Source: Polyrhizophydium stewartii (taxonomy: Eukaryota; Chytridiomycota; Chytridiomycetes; Rhizophydiales). From it: a stretch of DNA of 10,473 bases. The notes under the pieces are model-generated. The model saw nothing but the letters and a program-made list of their open reading frames with translations, was not told where the DNA came from and searched no databases. Made by a program: the position numbers and the translations under genes. Numbering within the stretch: the stretch's first letter is position 1; the number at the start of each line of letters is the position of its first letter. The stretch covers positions 1-10,473 of the forward strand of contig JADGIZ010000659.1 of assembly GCA_027604665.1 (NCBI GenBank), in the 5' to 3' direction. This document shows positions 1 through 8,103 of the stretch, in pieces.

Positions 1-73
1 CCGACACTCCGCCCTCCGCCCTCCGCCCTCAATCCGACACCGCCCCCTCCACGCATGCAACGCAGCAACCCAC
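1..73 (-). other. Probable start of RXT3 intron 4, cut by the window edge
   Basis: After DGPDGT the minus strand reads CG then GTGGGT, the same donor as intron 2. Beyond it the frame turns into a Gly/Arg-rich string that does not look like the domain. No CTGAC and no clear acceptor follow before the edge, so the intron would end outside. Three tandem CGCCCTC copies lie at the extreme left. The alternative is that the exon simply reads on. Confidence 0.4.
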
Positions 74-3000
74 CGAGTGCCGTCCGGCCCGTCAAGGAAG
101 CACGTAAACTTGGACAGCTTGACCCGCCAGTACGGCCACGACTCCATCGCCTCGAGCTCCTGCCGCGTGAACTTGACCTCGCTCTCGTCCTGCGCCGCCA
201 GCGTGTCCACCACGTTGGCCGCCGCCACAGACGCTCCGAGCGCGGCCCCGGTCCGCGCCTGCTGCGACGGCGGCTGCTGCGCGTGCGGATGCTGGTGCTG
301 GTGCGACGCCGCCACCGCCGCCGCTGCGCCCTCGTGCAGAAACATCCCCACAGACGACCGGCGCCGCACATGCGGCTTCGAGTCCGTCAGCAGGTTCTGC
401 AGATGCGACGGCCACTCGCTCATCATCTTGGGCGTGTACTTGATGCACGCCTCCCCGCCGCGCTCGGAAAACACAACCGTCACATCGCCAAAGTCGTCGT
501 CCCCTTCGCCGTCCGCGTGCCGCTCAATCACCCCGCCCTCAAAGTACACGAGCTCGTCGTCCTTGGTCACCGCCTTGGCGAGCTCGCCCCACCGCTTCGA
601 AAACACCTTGCGCCCCTTGCGCCCAACTGACCCGCGCTCCACCCTCTCCACCCGGTCCACCGCCACGCTCTCGCCGTCGTGCGATCCGCCCCATCCGCGC
701 GAGTCCAGCCCGTACCGCGTCGACCCGCTGTACCGCACAAGCTTGGGCAGCACCCGCAGCGTCACATGCAGGTCGTGGTCCGGAAACAGGATGCTGTGCG
801 AAGATGCGGCCGGGTCCGCCTCCGCCACCAGCGTCTTGACCCGCGGCGCGATCGGCGTCTTCATCCCCGGCGGCAGCATCACGCTCGACAGCGACCGCTC
901 GGACTGCTGCTGCGACGTGCTCGACGACTGGCGCGCGGCTTGCTCGGGATCTCTTTGCTGTTCATCTTCCTCCTGCGGCTGTTGCTGTTGCTGCTGTTGC
1001 TGCTGTTGCTGTTGTTGCTGTTGCTGCTGTTGCTGCTGTTGCTGTTGCTGCTCTTCAGGTGTCGGGTCCGGCGCATCAACGGGCCGATAATGGCCCGAGT
1101 GGATAATCACTGCGATTTCAAGCGCATCGCCGTCAGATCCCCCGTCCCATACACACACTCCCCCACGCTCCAAAACACCACCCCCTACGCTCCATCGTCC
1201 CGACCAACGGTGCCCGCAAGCACAACTCACTCGCAACAACGTCCGAGTCGTCCGTGTACACGTCGGTGCCCCATAGCGCCGACTTGCGCACGGCAATGTT
1301 GCCGCGGTACGTCAGAAACTCGGCCGGGATCCGCACCTCGATCGTCGCATAGTGGTGCTTGGGCGTGAACTGCGGCAGCAGGAACAGCTGCAGGTCCGCA
1401 GCCCGGTTCGAGTGCGGGTTGCGGCTGCGCGCGCCAGTATACACGACATGTCCTGCCGTCCAAGCCCGCCCAGTTCATGCAACCACAACAAAAACCGTCA
1501 GATCCAGCCGTCCAAAGGTCCCGCCAAACGCGCAGATCGGGGGTGGGGGTGGTTGGGAGGGCAGGAGAGCACGACAACGACCCACCAAGAAACACGGACC
1601 CGTTCGCCTCGGGTGCCGAGATCAGCCGCGCGTCATTGACCACAATCACCTCGCCGGGCTTGCGGTGCTGCTTGGCCCCCTCAATCAGCCGCATCACCAC
1701 ATCGCGCTGGCCCTCGTCAAACTGCATCTTGTCCAGCGTCTCGTCCGTCTTGGTGCGCTTCTTGGGACCGCCGCCCTCGCTCGCCCCGTCGGCCGACGGC
1801 CGCCTCGCAGCGCCGTTCTCCTTGGCAACTCCGACCCCAAGGCCGCCGCCGCCGCCGCCGCCGACGCTGCTGCTGCTGCTGTGGCTCACGCTCGCGCCGC
1901 CGTTGGCGGCCGACAGCGTCTCTGGCGCGGCGCCGACCATGCCGGCGGCAGCAACGCCGTCGCCCGCAAGGCCGCCGATCCCAACGCCCGCACCCGCAGA
2001 CGCAGTTGTGGTTGCGGCAGCGACGCCGGCGGGCAGAGGCGCCGACGCAAGCGTGGTCGATCCGCTGCCGCTGACGCTGGCGCCCGACGCGCTGGTGCTC
2101 GCCGCGACACCGCCGTGCGGCGAATGCGCCTCGGCCGTGCGCGGGCTGCGCCCAGGTCCCATGCCGCCCATCTGGCCGTACGCGCCCGCCGCGCCGTGCG
2201 GCATCCCCGCCGCGTGCGGGTGCATCGCGGCATGCGAGTGCGCTGGGGCGGCGGCCTGAGCATGGGCGTGCGGGTGCAGATGCTGGTGCGGATGCTGCTG
2301 CTGGTACTGGTACTGGTGTGTGTGCGGGTGCCCGTGCGGCTGGGCGTGCATCGCGTGCTGCTGCTGGTGCTGCTGGTGCTGCTGGTGCTGCTGGTGCTGC
2401 TGGTGCTGCTGATGCTGCTGGTGCTGCTGGTGCTGCTGGTGCTGCTGATGCTGCTGGTGCTGCTGGTGCTGCTGGTGCATGGGCGAGTGCGCAACAGCGT
2501 GCTGCTGCTGCGGGGGCGGCGGCAGCGGCAGCGACGGCGCATGCGCCTGCGGCGGCGTGCGCTGAGACGGGCCGCCGGGCATGCCGGGATGGTGCGCCGA
2601 AGGCGGCGGAGGCGGTGGCGCCGCAGTGCGCATCGCCGGGCTCGAGTTGTACGGCACTGGCGAGTCCGGATGGTGGCGGTTCAAGTCACGTCGCGCCGTG
2701 ACAGGGGGTGCAAGTCAGCACAGCGGAGCGGACATCCCAGTCTTGCGGGCAGATCCAGCGCTACGCACCTGGCCCGCGGCCGTGCGTGTGCATCTGCTGC
2801 TGCTGCTGCTGCTGCTGCATCTGCTGGTGCTGCATATGTTGTTGATGCTGTTGATGCTGTTGGTGCTGTTGGTGCTGGTGCTGCTGGTGCTGCTGGTGCT
2901 GGACATGCGCGTCGTCAGGGCGCTGGCGCTTGGTCCCCGGCAGCGCCGAGGTCAGCATGCGAGGCGACGGCAGCTGCCCGTGCGGCGAAGGCAGCTGTCC

Positions 3001-3462
3001 GTGCTGATGCTGCTGGTGCTGGTGTGGGGCAGGCCCTGACGACGTCGCTGCACCCGAGGGCGGATATCCATAGTGCGGCGGCGGCGGCGGGTACCCGTAT
3101 CCTTGCTGCTGTTGCTGCTGCTGCTGTTGCTGCTGCATATATGCCTGCTGATGCTGGTGCTGGTGCTGCTGGTGCTGCGGATACTGCTGCTGCGGCGGGA
3201 TGCCGTGGCCTTGGTGCGGCGGGTAGCCGTATCCGCCAGAGTGCTGCTGTTGCTGCGGAGGCGGCTGCTGCTGCTGAGCGTGCTGGAGCGGCTGCGTCGA
3301 CGGTGGCGGCGCATAGCCCTGCGGCGGCGGGCCGCGGTGGTCCTGCTGCATTGGCGGCAGCTGCTGTTGCTGCTGCTGGCCGTGCGCGGGCGGCGCGGGC
3401 GGATGTCCATGGCCGTGCCCGTGGGCGTGCCCGTGCGCGGGTGGCTGCCCGCGTCCGTCCAT
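1..3462 (-). CDS. RXT3: Rxt3-like subunit of the Rpd3L histone deacetylase complex, 3' end outside window
   Basis: Fungal Rxt3 proteins belong to the large Rpd3 histone deacetylase complex (Rpd3L), a nuclear repressor. I read four exons: 3462-2769, 2656-1586, 1452-1231 and 1109 to about 74. The three junctions agree in phase (1, 1, 1). Residues 1-231 are His/Gln/Pro-rich with a KRQRP basic patch. Residues 292-330 are 13 HQQ units. A basic patch PKKRTK lies near 529-534. The Rxt3 domain begins near 586: VFLGHVVYTG across a junction, LQLFLLPQFTPKHH near 609-622, IEVRIPAEFLT, then LWGTDVYTDDSDVV at 648-661 and MIIHSG across the next junction. After 24 Gln the domain resumes with DHDLHVTLRVLPKLVRYSGS at 773-792 and SRGWGGSHDGES. 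No stop occurs before the left edge; a GTGGGT donor at 73 probably ends exon 4. The start at 3462 is the first ATG in this frame of exon 1 and has G at -3 and +4. Family assignment is firm; the low-complexity N-terminus and first intron are less certain. Confidence 0.8.
979..1050 (-). repeat. 24-codon glutamine run inside the Rxt3 domain
   Basis: The minus strand reads 24 consecutive CAG or CAA codons (residues 683-706), with no long pure CAG stretch. The run sits between the conserved HSG motif and the DLHVTLRVLP block. Confidence 0.93.
1110..1230 (-). other. Intron 3 of the RXT3-like gene
   Basis: The donor is GTGAGT and the acceptor TCGCAG, with a CTGAC branch motif at 1136-1132. Removal restores TDDSDVVAMIIHSG, the most conserved block of the Rxt3 domain; a Met codon is split one base to two. 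Confidence 0.88.
1453..1585 (-). other. Intron 2 of the RXT3-like gene
   Basis: The donor is GTGGGT and the acceptor GGCAG. A CTGAC branch motif at 1501-1497 sits about 45 bases before the acceptor. Removal joins VFLG to HVVYTG in the family's usual order, which supports the boundaries strongly. Confidence 0.85.
2361..2477 (-). repeat. 13 tandem 9-base units encoding His-Gln-Gln
   Basis: Thirteen perfect HQQ codon triplets follow one another on the minus strand. The only variation is the His codon, CAC in most units and CAT in two. The near identity of the units at DNA level points to recent slippage or unequal exchange. On the plus strand it reads as repeated GGTGCTGCT and yields meaningless Leu/Val or Ala/Gly frames. 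Confidence 0.95.
2657..2768 (-). other. Intron 1 of the RXT3-like gene
   Basis: The donor reads GTGCGT after CCAG and the acceptor reads CGCCAG. A CTGAC branch motif lies at 2718-2714. Exon 1 ends one base into a codon and exon 2 supplies the other two, giving Val. In-frame stops lie just inside both ends (TAG at 2763-2761 in the exon 1 frame, TGA near 2720 in the exon 2 frame), so an intron is needed to join the two His/Gln-rich blocks. Both flanks are low complexity, so homology does not confirm this one. Confidence 0.65.
2795..2905 (-). repeat. Imperfect His-Gln and poly-Gln repeat near the end of RXT3 exon 1
   Basis: The minus strand encodes alternating HQQ, HQ and MQQ units followed by eight Gln. 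It is less regular than the exon 2 array, with interruptions and mixed CAG/CAA and CAC/CAT/CAA use, so it is probably older. A duplicated HGQLPSP motif lies upstream in the same exon. Confidence 0.85.
3103..3135 (-). repeat. 11-codon glutamine run in RXT3 exon 1
   Basis: Eleven Gln codons, mixed CAG and CAA, lie between AYM and GYGYPPPPP. The surrounding GYGYPP and HYGYPP motifs give the segment a Tyr/Gly/Gln-rich, prion-like look. Confidence 0.9.
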
Positions 3463-3488
3463 CTCCGATCTCAGCGGCAAGATTCGCA
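3463..3488. promoter_or_regulatory. 26-base gap between divergent start codons of RXT3 and VPS11
   Basis: The RXT3 ATG reads leftward from 3462 and the VPS11 ATG rightward from 3489. Nothing like a TATA box is visible between them. If both starts are right, each gene's promoter and leader must lie in the first exon or intron of the other, or one gene begins further downstream. The function as a shared control region is inferred from position only. Confidence 0.5.
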
Positions 3489-6400
3489 ATGTCGACGCTG
3501 CCCGCGGCCAACGCTGGCGCTGCGGCCGCCGCCGCGCACGCCGCGCACGCCGCGCACGCCGCCGCCGGCGCTGGCGCCGCGCCCGCGACCATCGGCATCG
3601 GCGGCGCGCAGTGGAAGCAGCTCACCTTCTTCGAGCGCGAGGACCTGCTGGCCACGAGCAGCCTGTCCAGCGCGGAGGCGTCGGTGCTCGAGTCCTGGCT
3701 GCAGGTGCGTCGCCGCCGCGCGCGGCGCTGCTGCCGCTGCTAAGGCTGCGTGCGGGCGAGGCCACTGCGCCCAAAGGCCGCCCGGCCGCCCAAGCCGTGT
3801 CCGGCCGCCGCCTCGCTCGCCCCGGGGGCACACCACCTGCGTCCTGCAAGCTTGCTTATCCAACTCGCACCCGCCACGCCCACATGCGCATACGTGGCCC
3901 CGACCCCGGCCGCGACCGCCGCGGTGCCCGCGCCGCCCGCACGGCCGCGGCATCCTGCCCGGTGCCGTGCTGCTGCAGAGCGTCCGTATCACCGCCAGCT
4001 CGAGCGGCCGCGGCATGCTCGTCTTTGGCGACGAGCAGGGTTATGTGCACTTTATGAACCAGACGTTTGCGGTCGTGGCCTCGTTCAAGGCACATGCAAC
4101 CCGCGTCACGCACATCAAGCAGATGCGCCGCAAGCCCATCCTGTTCACCATCGGCGTGAGGGTCTTTTCGCCTTGTCATCTGCCCGCACGAGCGAGCATC
4201 GCACGAGGCAGCGCTGACACAATCCACCTGTCGGGCGATCCGCGCGCAGGAGGACGACTCGTCGACGCCAACGCTCAAGACCTGGAACATTGACAAGGAC
4301 GTGGTCGAAAAGACGGGCGCCGCGGTGCTGGTGCAGTCCAAAAAGATTGTGCACAAGGCCAAGGTGTTCCCCGTCACGGCGTTTGCCGCGCTCGAGAACC
4401 TGTCGCAGCTGGCCATTGGCCTCGAGAACGGCGTCGTGATGGTCCACCGGGGCGACCTGTCGCGCGCGCGGTATGCCAAGACCGTGGTCGTGCACGAGGG
4501 CAGCGAGACGGTCACGGGGCTCGGCTTCCACGAGGACGGCGCCGAGACGACGCTGTATATTGTCACGCTGGCGCGCATCGTGACGTGCGTCACGTCCAAC
4601 AAGGATACCAAGAGCATCCTTGAGGAGCAGGGCGCCGAGATTGGCCTGTCGCTCGTCACGCCCACCGAGCGCGGGCAGGAGATGGCCATGGCGCGCAGCG
4701 AGGCCGTGTACTTTTATGGACCCGACGGCCGCGGGCCGTGTTTCCTGATCGACGGCGAAAAGAGTCTCATGGCATGGTTCCGGGGATACCTTGTGCTCGT
4801 GTCCAAGGAGGCGCCGCTTCGGTCGCACGTGCTGACCGAGTTTGGCAACGCGAGCGACTCGGCGTTCACGCCCGAGCCCGACGCGCAGCTGTCGCGGTCG
4901 TGGCAGCCGGGCGGGCCCACACCTGGCCACCTGCTCACCATCTACGATCTCAAGAGCAAGTTTGTTGCGTACCGAGGCTCGTTTGGCACGCGCCGCTTCG
5001 ACGCCTCGGTCGGCACCGCCGTCGGCGAGCCCATTCACCACGTGCTGAGCGAGTGGGGCGAGCTGCTCGTCATCACCAAGGAGAACAAGATGTTCCGCCT
5101 GCGCGAGATGGACCTGGACTCGAAGCTCGAGCTGCTGTACTCCAAGAACATGTACAATCTTGCCGTCAGCATCCTCACGCACCCGGCCGGCGCCGTGCAC
5201 ACGGTCGGCCTGCGCGGCGCACCGTCCGATCTGGGCATCTCGTCGCCGAGCCTGGCGGCGGCCGTTGCCCCCGGCGCGGGCGACGCGCCGCTCAAGCCCG
5301 CCGAGACGTCGCAGTACGTCATCATGGACATTTACAAGCGCTACGGCGACCACCTGTATAGCCGCGGCGACTTTGACTCGTCGATGAAGCAGTACATCAA
5401 GACGATTGGCAACCTGGAGCCGTCGTATGTGATCCGCAAGTTCCTTGACGCGCAGCGCATCTACAACCTCACGTCGTACCTGCAGGCGCTGCACGACCAG
5501 CAGCTCGCGAATCCGAACCACACGACGCTGCTGCTCAACTGCTACACCAAGCTCAAGGACGTTGCGCGGCTGGACGCGTTCATCAACAACCCCAAGGCGC
5601 TTTTTGATGTCGAGACGGCCATCCGCGTGTGCAGGCAGGCCGGGTACTACACGCACGCGCTGCGGCTCGCGGCGCGGTTCGAGCAGCACGAGTGGCACTT
5701 GCGCATGCAGATTGAGGATCTGCATGTGTATGACGAGGCGCTGGCTTACTTGGCCAAGCTCCCGCGCCAGCAGGTCCGCCGCGCGCTGCCGAGCTACGGA
5801 TACCTGCTGGTCAAGAACCGGCCGCGGCAGGCGACAGAAGCGCTGATCCGCGCTTGCACGGCGTCGGCATCTGGAGGCGGATCAGCTTCGGCGGCGGCGG
5901 CGGCGGCGGCGGCGGCAATGACGGCTGCGTCGGCGTCGCCGCTGCCAGGCGCCAAGCAGTCGGCGACGGCGTCGCTGCTTGCTGCGTCAGAGGCTGCGTC
6001 GACGGATGGCCGCAGCAGCCCCGAGCCGCGCGCGGCGTCTGCTGCCTCGGACAACGATCTTGCCAACCCGCAGGACTTTCTGCCCTTTTTCGTCGGCCAG
6101 CCCATGTGGTGCATCACGTTTATCGAGAACGTGCTGCGCAAGCGGTGGGGGCTTGGTAAGGACGGCAAGGAGCCGTCCGGCGATGGCACGGGTGCACATG
6201 CTGCCGCGGACGCGCACGCTGTGCATGTCGTGCCCCAGGACGCGGATGCCCTGACTCGACAGGTGCTGTGGGACACGCTGCTTGAGCTGTATCTCGACCA
6301 ACACAGCGGCGAGATGCACGGCGCGTCTGCCATGACCGCTGGAACGTCGTCGTCGACAGCGACGGCTGTGACGATGACGATGACGACCACGACCACGACC

Positions 6401-7612
6401 ACGACCGTCACCAAGACAACCAAGAGCACGGCGACGGGCAAGACCACGATGACGTCGACGGTGCAATCGACTGCGCCGGCCACCACCGTGCAGTCTGTGT
6501 CTCTGTCGCCTTCCCACCCGCCGGCGACTTTGCAGGCACCGCAGACGCCGCAGCCGCCGCAGCCGCCGCCGCAGCCGCCGCAGCCGCCGCCGATGCCGCC
6601 GCGCCACAACTGGCCGCGCAAGATCATGTCGGTGCTGCAGAACGCGCAGGCCAACTACGACGCGGACCAGGCGCTGGTGCTGTGCAAGACGCACCAGTTC
6701 CGCGACGGGGTGCTGTATCTGCTGCGGCGGCTTGGGCTCTACCACGACTATCTCGACTTTCATATGCAGCGGCAAGAGTATGCGCAGGTGCTGAAGGCGT
6801 GCCAGAACTTTGGGGACCATGATCCGTCCATGTGGACCAAGGCGCTCATCTTTTTTGTCGAAAAGGGCGTGCGCGAGTCGGCAGCCACAGGCGGCGGCGG
6901 CGGCGGCGGCGGCGGCGGTAATGGCGCGACGGCGGCGATGGCGGCCAATGGGAGCAAGGCGGCCGATGGTGCTGGATCGAGCAAGGAGCTGCTCGAGGTG
7001 CTCGAGCAGATCGCGAAGCGCAAGCTGCTGTCGCAGCTGCAGATTGTGCGGCTGCTGTCCAAGAACTCGGCCGTGACGCTGGGCATGGTGCGCGACTTTT
7101 TGGTCAAGCGCATCGAGGCGGATATGGCTGCGATCGACGAGGTAAGCACGCCGAGCGCTTGCGGGGGGGGGGCAGAGATCGGCAATGCTTGCGTATCTGC
7201 TGACCACACGCGCGCGGATGCGTGTATGTGCATGGCGACACCCCAGTCGACGCGGCTCATCACGAGCTACCGCGACGAGACGGCCAAGATGCGCAGCGAG
7301 ATTGCCGAGCTCGAGACGGGCACCATGACGTTCCAGGCGACGCGGTGCGAGCTGTGCAGGCAGCCGCTGGAGCTGCCGACGGTGCACTTTTACTGCCGGC
7401 ACGCGTTCCACCAGCGGTGCCTGGGCGACCAGGACGGCGAGTGCCCGCGGTGCTCGGGCGAGCAGCACATTATCCAGGAGATGGTGCGCACGCAGCGGCT
7501 CAATGCCAGGCGGCACGATCTGTTTGTGCAGAAGCTCGCCGAGGGGTCCGAGCACGAGGACAAGTTTGCGATGATTGCAGAGTACTTTTCCAAGAACGTC
7601 TTCAGCCGATAA
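3489..7612 (+). CDS. VPS11: VPS11/PEP5, core subunit of HOPS and CORVET tethering complexes
   Basis: Vps11 is a scaffold subunit of the HOPS and CORVET tethers, which dock endosomes and vacuoles before fusion. Exons: 3489-3704, 3979-4155, 4250-7141 and 7247-7612, all junctions phase 0, giving 1216 residues (human 941, yeast 1029). After an Ala-rich start, QWKQLTFFE near 41-49 matches the family N-terminus. The predicted beta-propeller follows, with SSGRGMLVFGDEQG, TIGEDD across an exon junction, and RGPCFLIDGEKSLMAWFRGY. From about 493 comes the conserved alpha-solenoid, with YKRYGDHLYSRGDF, LEPSYVIRKFLDAQRI and HTTLLLNCYTKLKD. Low-complexity inserts lie near 666-735, 829-915 and 1012-1022. 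A short helical stretch precedes a C-terminal RING-H2 finger: Cys1129, Cys1132, Cys1145, His1147, His1150, Cys1153, Cys1161, Cys1164, all ligands present. The protein ends AEYFSKNVFSR, like the family. The start at 3489 is the only ATG before QWKQ in this frame of exon 1. Identification is secure. Confidence 0.95.
3705..3978 (+). other. Intron 1 of VPS11
   Basis: The donor is GTGCGT after CTGCAG and the acceptor CTGCAG before AGCGTC. Reading through meets TAA at 3740-3742. Removal gives a spacing between QWKQ and SSGRG of about 44 residues, close to the animal protein. It is the longest intron seen here and the only one without a CTGAC branch motif, so the acceptor is less certain than the donor. 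Confidence 0.75.
4156..4249 (+). other. Intron 2 of VPS11
   Basis: The donor is GTGAGG and the acceptor GCGCAG, with CTGAC at 4214-4218. Removal joins LFTIG to EDDSSTPTLKTWNID, matching the family's VGEDE...KIWN block. Confidence 0.92.
5891..5917 (+). repeat. Poly-Ala run (nine GCG/GCA codons) in VPS11
   Basis: Nine consecutive Ala codons, nearly all GCG, lie in an Ala/Ser-rich insert between the RQATEALIRAC helix and the FLPFFVGQP segment. Animal Vps11 is much shorter here, so this is probably a disordered loop. Confidence 0.9.
6340..6600 (+). repeat. Thr-rich then Pro-Gln-rich linker in VPS11
   Basis: Codons of the type ACG/ACC/ATG encode a Thr run with Met and Val, then a Ser/Thr stretch, then PQPPQPP-type repeats ending just before RHNWPRKIMSVLQNAQANYD. 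The conserved fold resumes at DQALVLCKTHQFRDGVLYL. This looks like an expanded, disordered linker in the alpha-solenoid. Confidence 0.85.
6890..6919 (+). repeat. Poly-Gly run (GGC repeats) in VPS11
   Basis: About ten GGC or GGT codons encode a Gly run between KGVRESAAT and NGATAAMAANGS, in a spot where the family has a short acidic turn. A pure GGC tract of this size is prone to length change. Confidence 0.9.
7142..7246 (+). other. Intron 3 of VPS11, 105 bases and open in frame
   Basis: The donor is GTAAGC and the acceptor CCCCAG, with CTGAC at 7200-7204. Its length is a multiple of three and it has no in-frame stop, so reading through also gives an open frame. Removal gives AAIDE joined to STRLITSYRDET, matching the family; the read-through segment is Cys-rich and has no counterpart there. 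A run of ten G lies at 7163-7172. Confidence 0.85.
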
Positions 7613-7735
7613 ACACAGTGCCATCCGTCGGTGTTGTCTGTCCGGCCCGCTGGCTCGTCCGCGGCGGCGGCGGCAGCAGCGGTGGCAAGGGTGTTGTCAC
7701 ATTTGATGCGACAAGACCAGTGCGATGGTCCTCCT

Positions 7736-7775
7736 GATCTATTTTCTCGATTACATTGAGTATCTAATTGGCGTC
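7736..7775. terminator. AT-rich patch, likely 3'-end signal for VPS11 and perhaps a convergent gene
   Basis: This is the most AT-rich segment of the window (ATCTATTTTCTCGATTACAT and onward), set in very GC-rich DNA about 125 bases after the VPS11 stop. There is no exact AATAAA. The stop of the minus-strand frame at 7764 falls inside it, so it could serve both strands. The role is inferred from composition and position. Confidence 0.35.
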
Positions 7776-7964
7776 GTGGCTGTTGTCGTCGATGAATGAG
7801 ATGGTCCTTGAGTGCGTAACTGGGGTCTTGTCCGGGCTGACGACGATCTTATCAAACTCGGCGATGCTGATTGGCGCCCAAGGTGTGATTTGGTTGTGCC
7901 TGGTGCGGATTGTTGTCATTTGAAGGGAAAATGGCTTGAATGGCTGTCCTGCGGGCAGTGTCAT
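7764..7964 (-). CDS. Candidate small protein or last exon, convergent to VPS11
   Basis: From an ATG at 7964 the minus strand encodes 66 residues ending TAG, starting MTLPAGQPFKPFSLQ and ending SRTISFIDDNSHDAN. The frame stays open upstream to about 8090 without an ATG; there it reads LDTETQALRSQLLSM, which could be a helix. Its amino-acid mix is balanced, unlike the Arg/Ala/Gly-rich artefact frames elsewhere, and it ends in the AT-rich patch. I recognise no family. It may be a short gene, the last exon of a gene whose earlier exons I could not place, or chance. If real, it starts 139 bases from the gene at 8104 and diverges from it. Confidence 0.35.
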   Translation of the reverse strand: MTLPAGQPFKPFSLQMTTIRTRHNQITPWAPISIAEFDKIVVSPDKTPVTHSRTISFIDDNSHDAN

Positions 7965-8103
7965 GCTTAGCAGCTGCGAACGCAGCGCCTGTGTCTCCGT
8001 GTCGAGCTGTCCGGCTTGTGTCCCACCACGATGGGGTGTCCTGCCCCCCCCCCTGAAACTCTGGAGCACAGCCTTCCCGACTTCTTCACATCACAGAGCC
8101 GCA

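Larger units (their letters stand above)
7613..8103. other. Intergenic region between VPS11 and the next plus-strand gene
   Basis: The first 120 or so bases are GC-rich with a short GGC/AGC run and probably form the VPS11 3' untranslated region. An AT-rich patch follows, then a stretch of more moderate base composition that carries an open minus-strand frame. A run of ten C at 8044-8053 and a pyrimidine-rich CTTCTTCACATCACAG lie just before the ATG at 8104; the last could be leader or a leader-intron acceptor. No tRNA or other RNA gene is apparent. Confidence 0.6.

Noticed and set aside
2361..2477. Regular 9-base array as a CRISPR-like or other structured array
   Set aside because: There are no spacers; the units are direct codon repeats for His-Gln-Gln in an expressed frame.
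1359..3743. Plus-strand open frame of 794 codons across the RXT3 locus
   Set aside because: It is antisense to the RXT3 exons and encodes Arg-rich and Leu/Val or Ala strings from the reversed His-Gln repeats. It crosses introns and both gene starts, and the minus strand has clear family motifs.
4145..5725. Minus-strand open frame of 526 codons
   Set aside because: It is the complement of strongly conserved VPS11 exon 3. The His/Arg/Leu-rich composition is typical of antisense frames in GC-rich genes.
5987..7624. Minus-strand open frame of 545 codons
   Set aside because: It is antisense to VPS11, including the RING-encoding exon. Arg/His-rich runs come from the reversed Ala, Thr and Pro repeats.
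7936..8103. Upstream in-frame ATG extending the last gene by 56 codons
   Set aside because: The added segment is Cys/Ser/Pro-rich with no coherent pattern and overlaps the candidate minus-strand frame. ATG 8104 has a better start context and leads straight into protein-like sequence.
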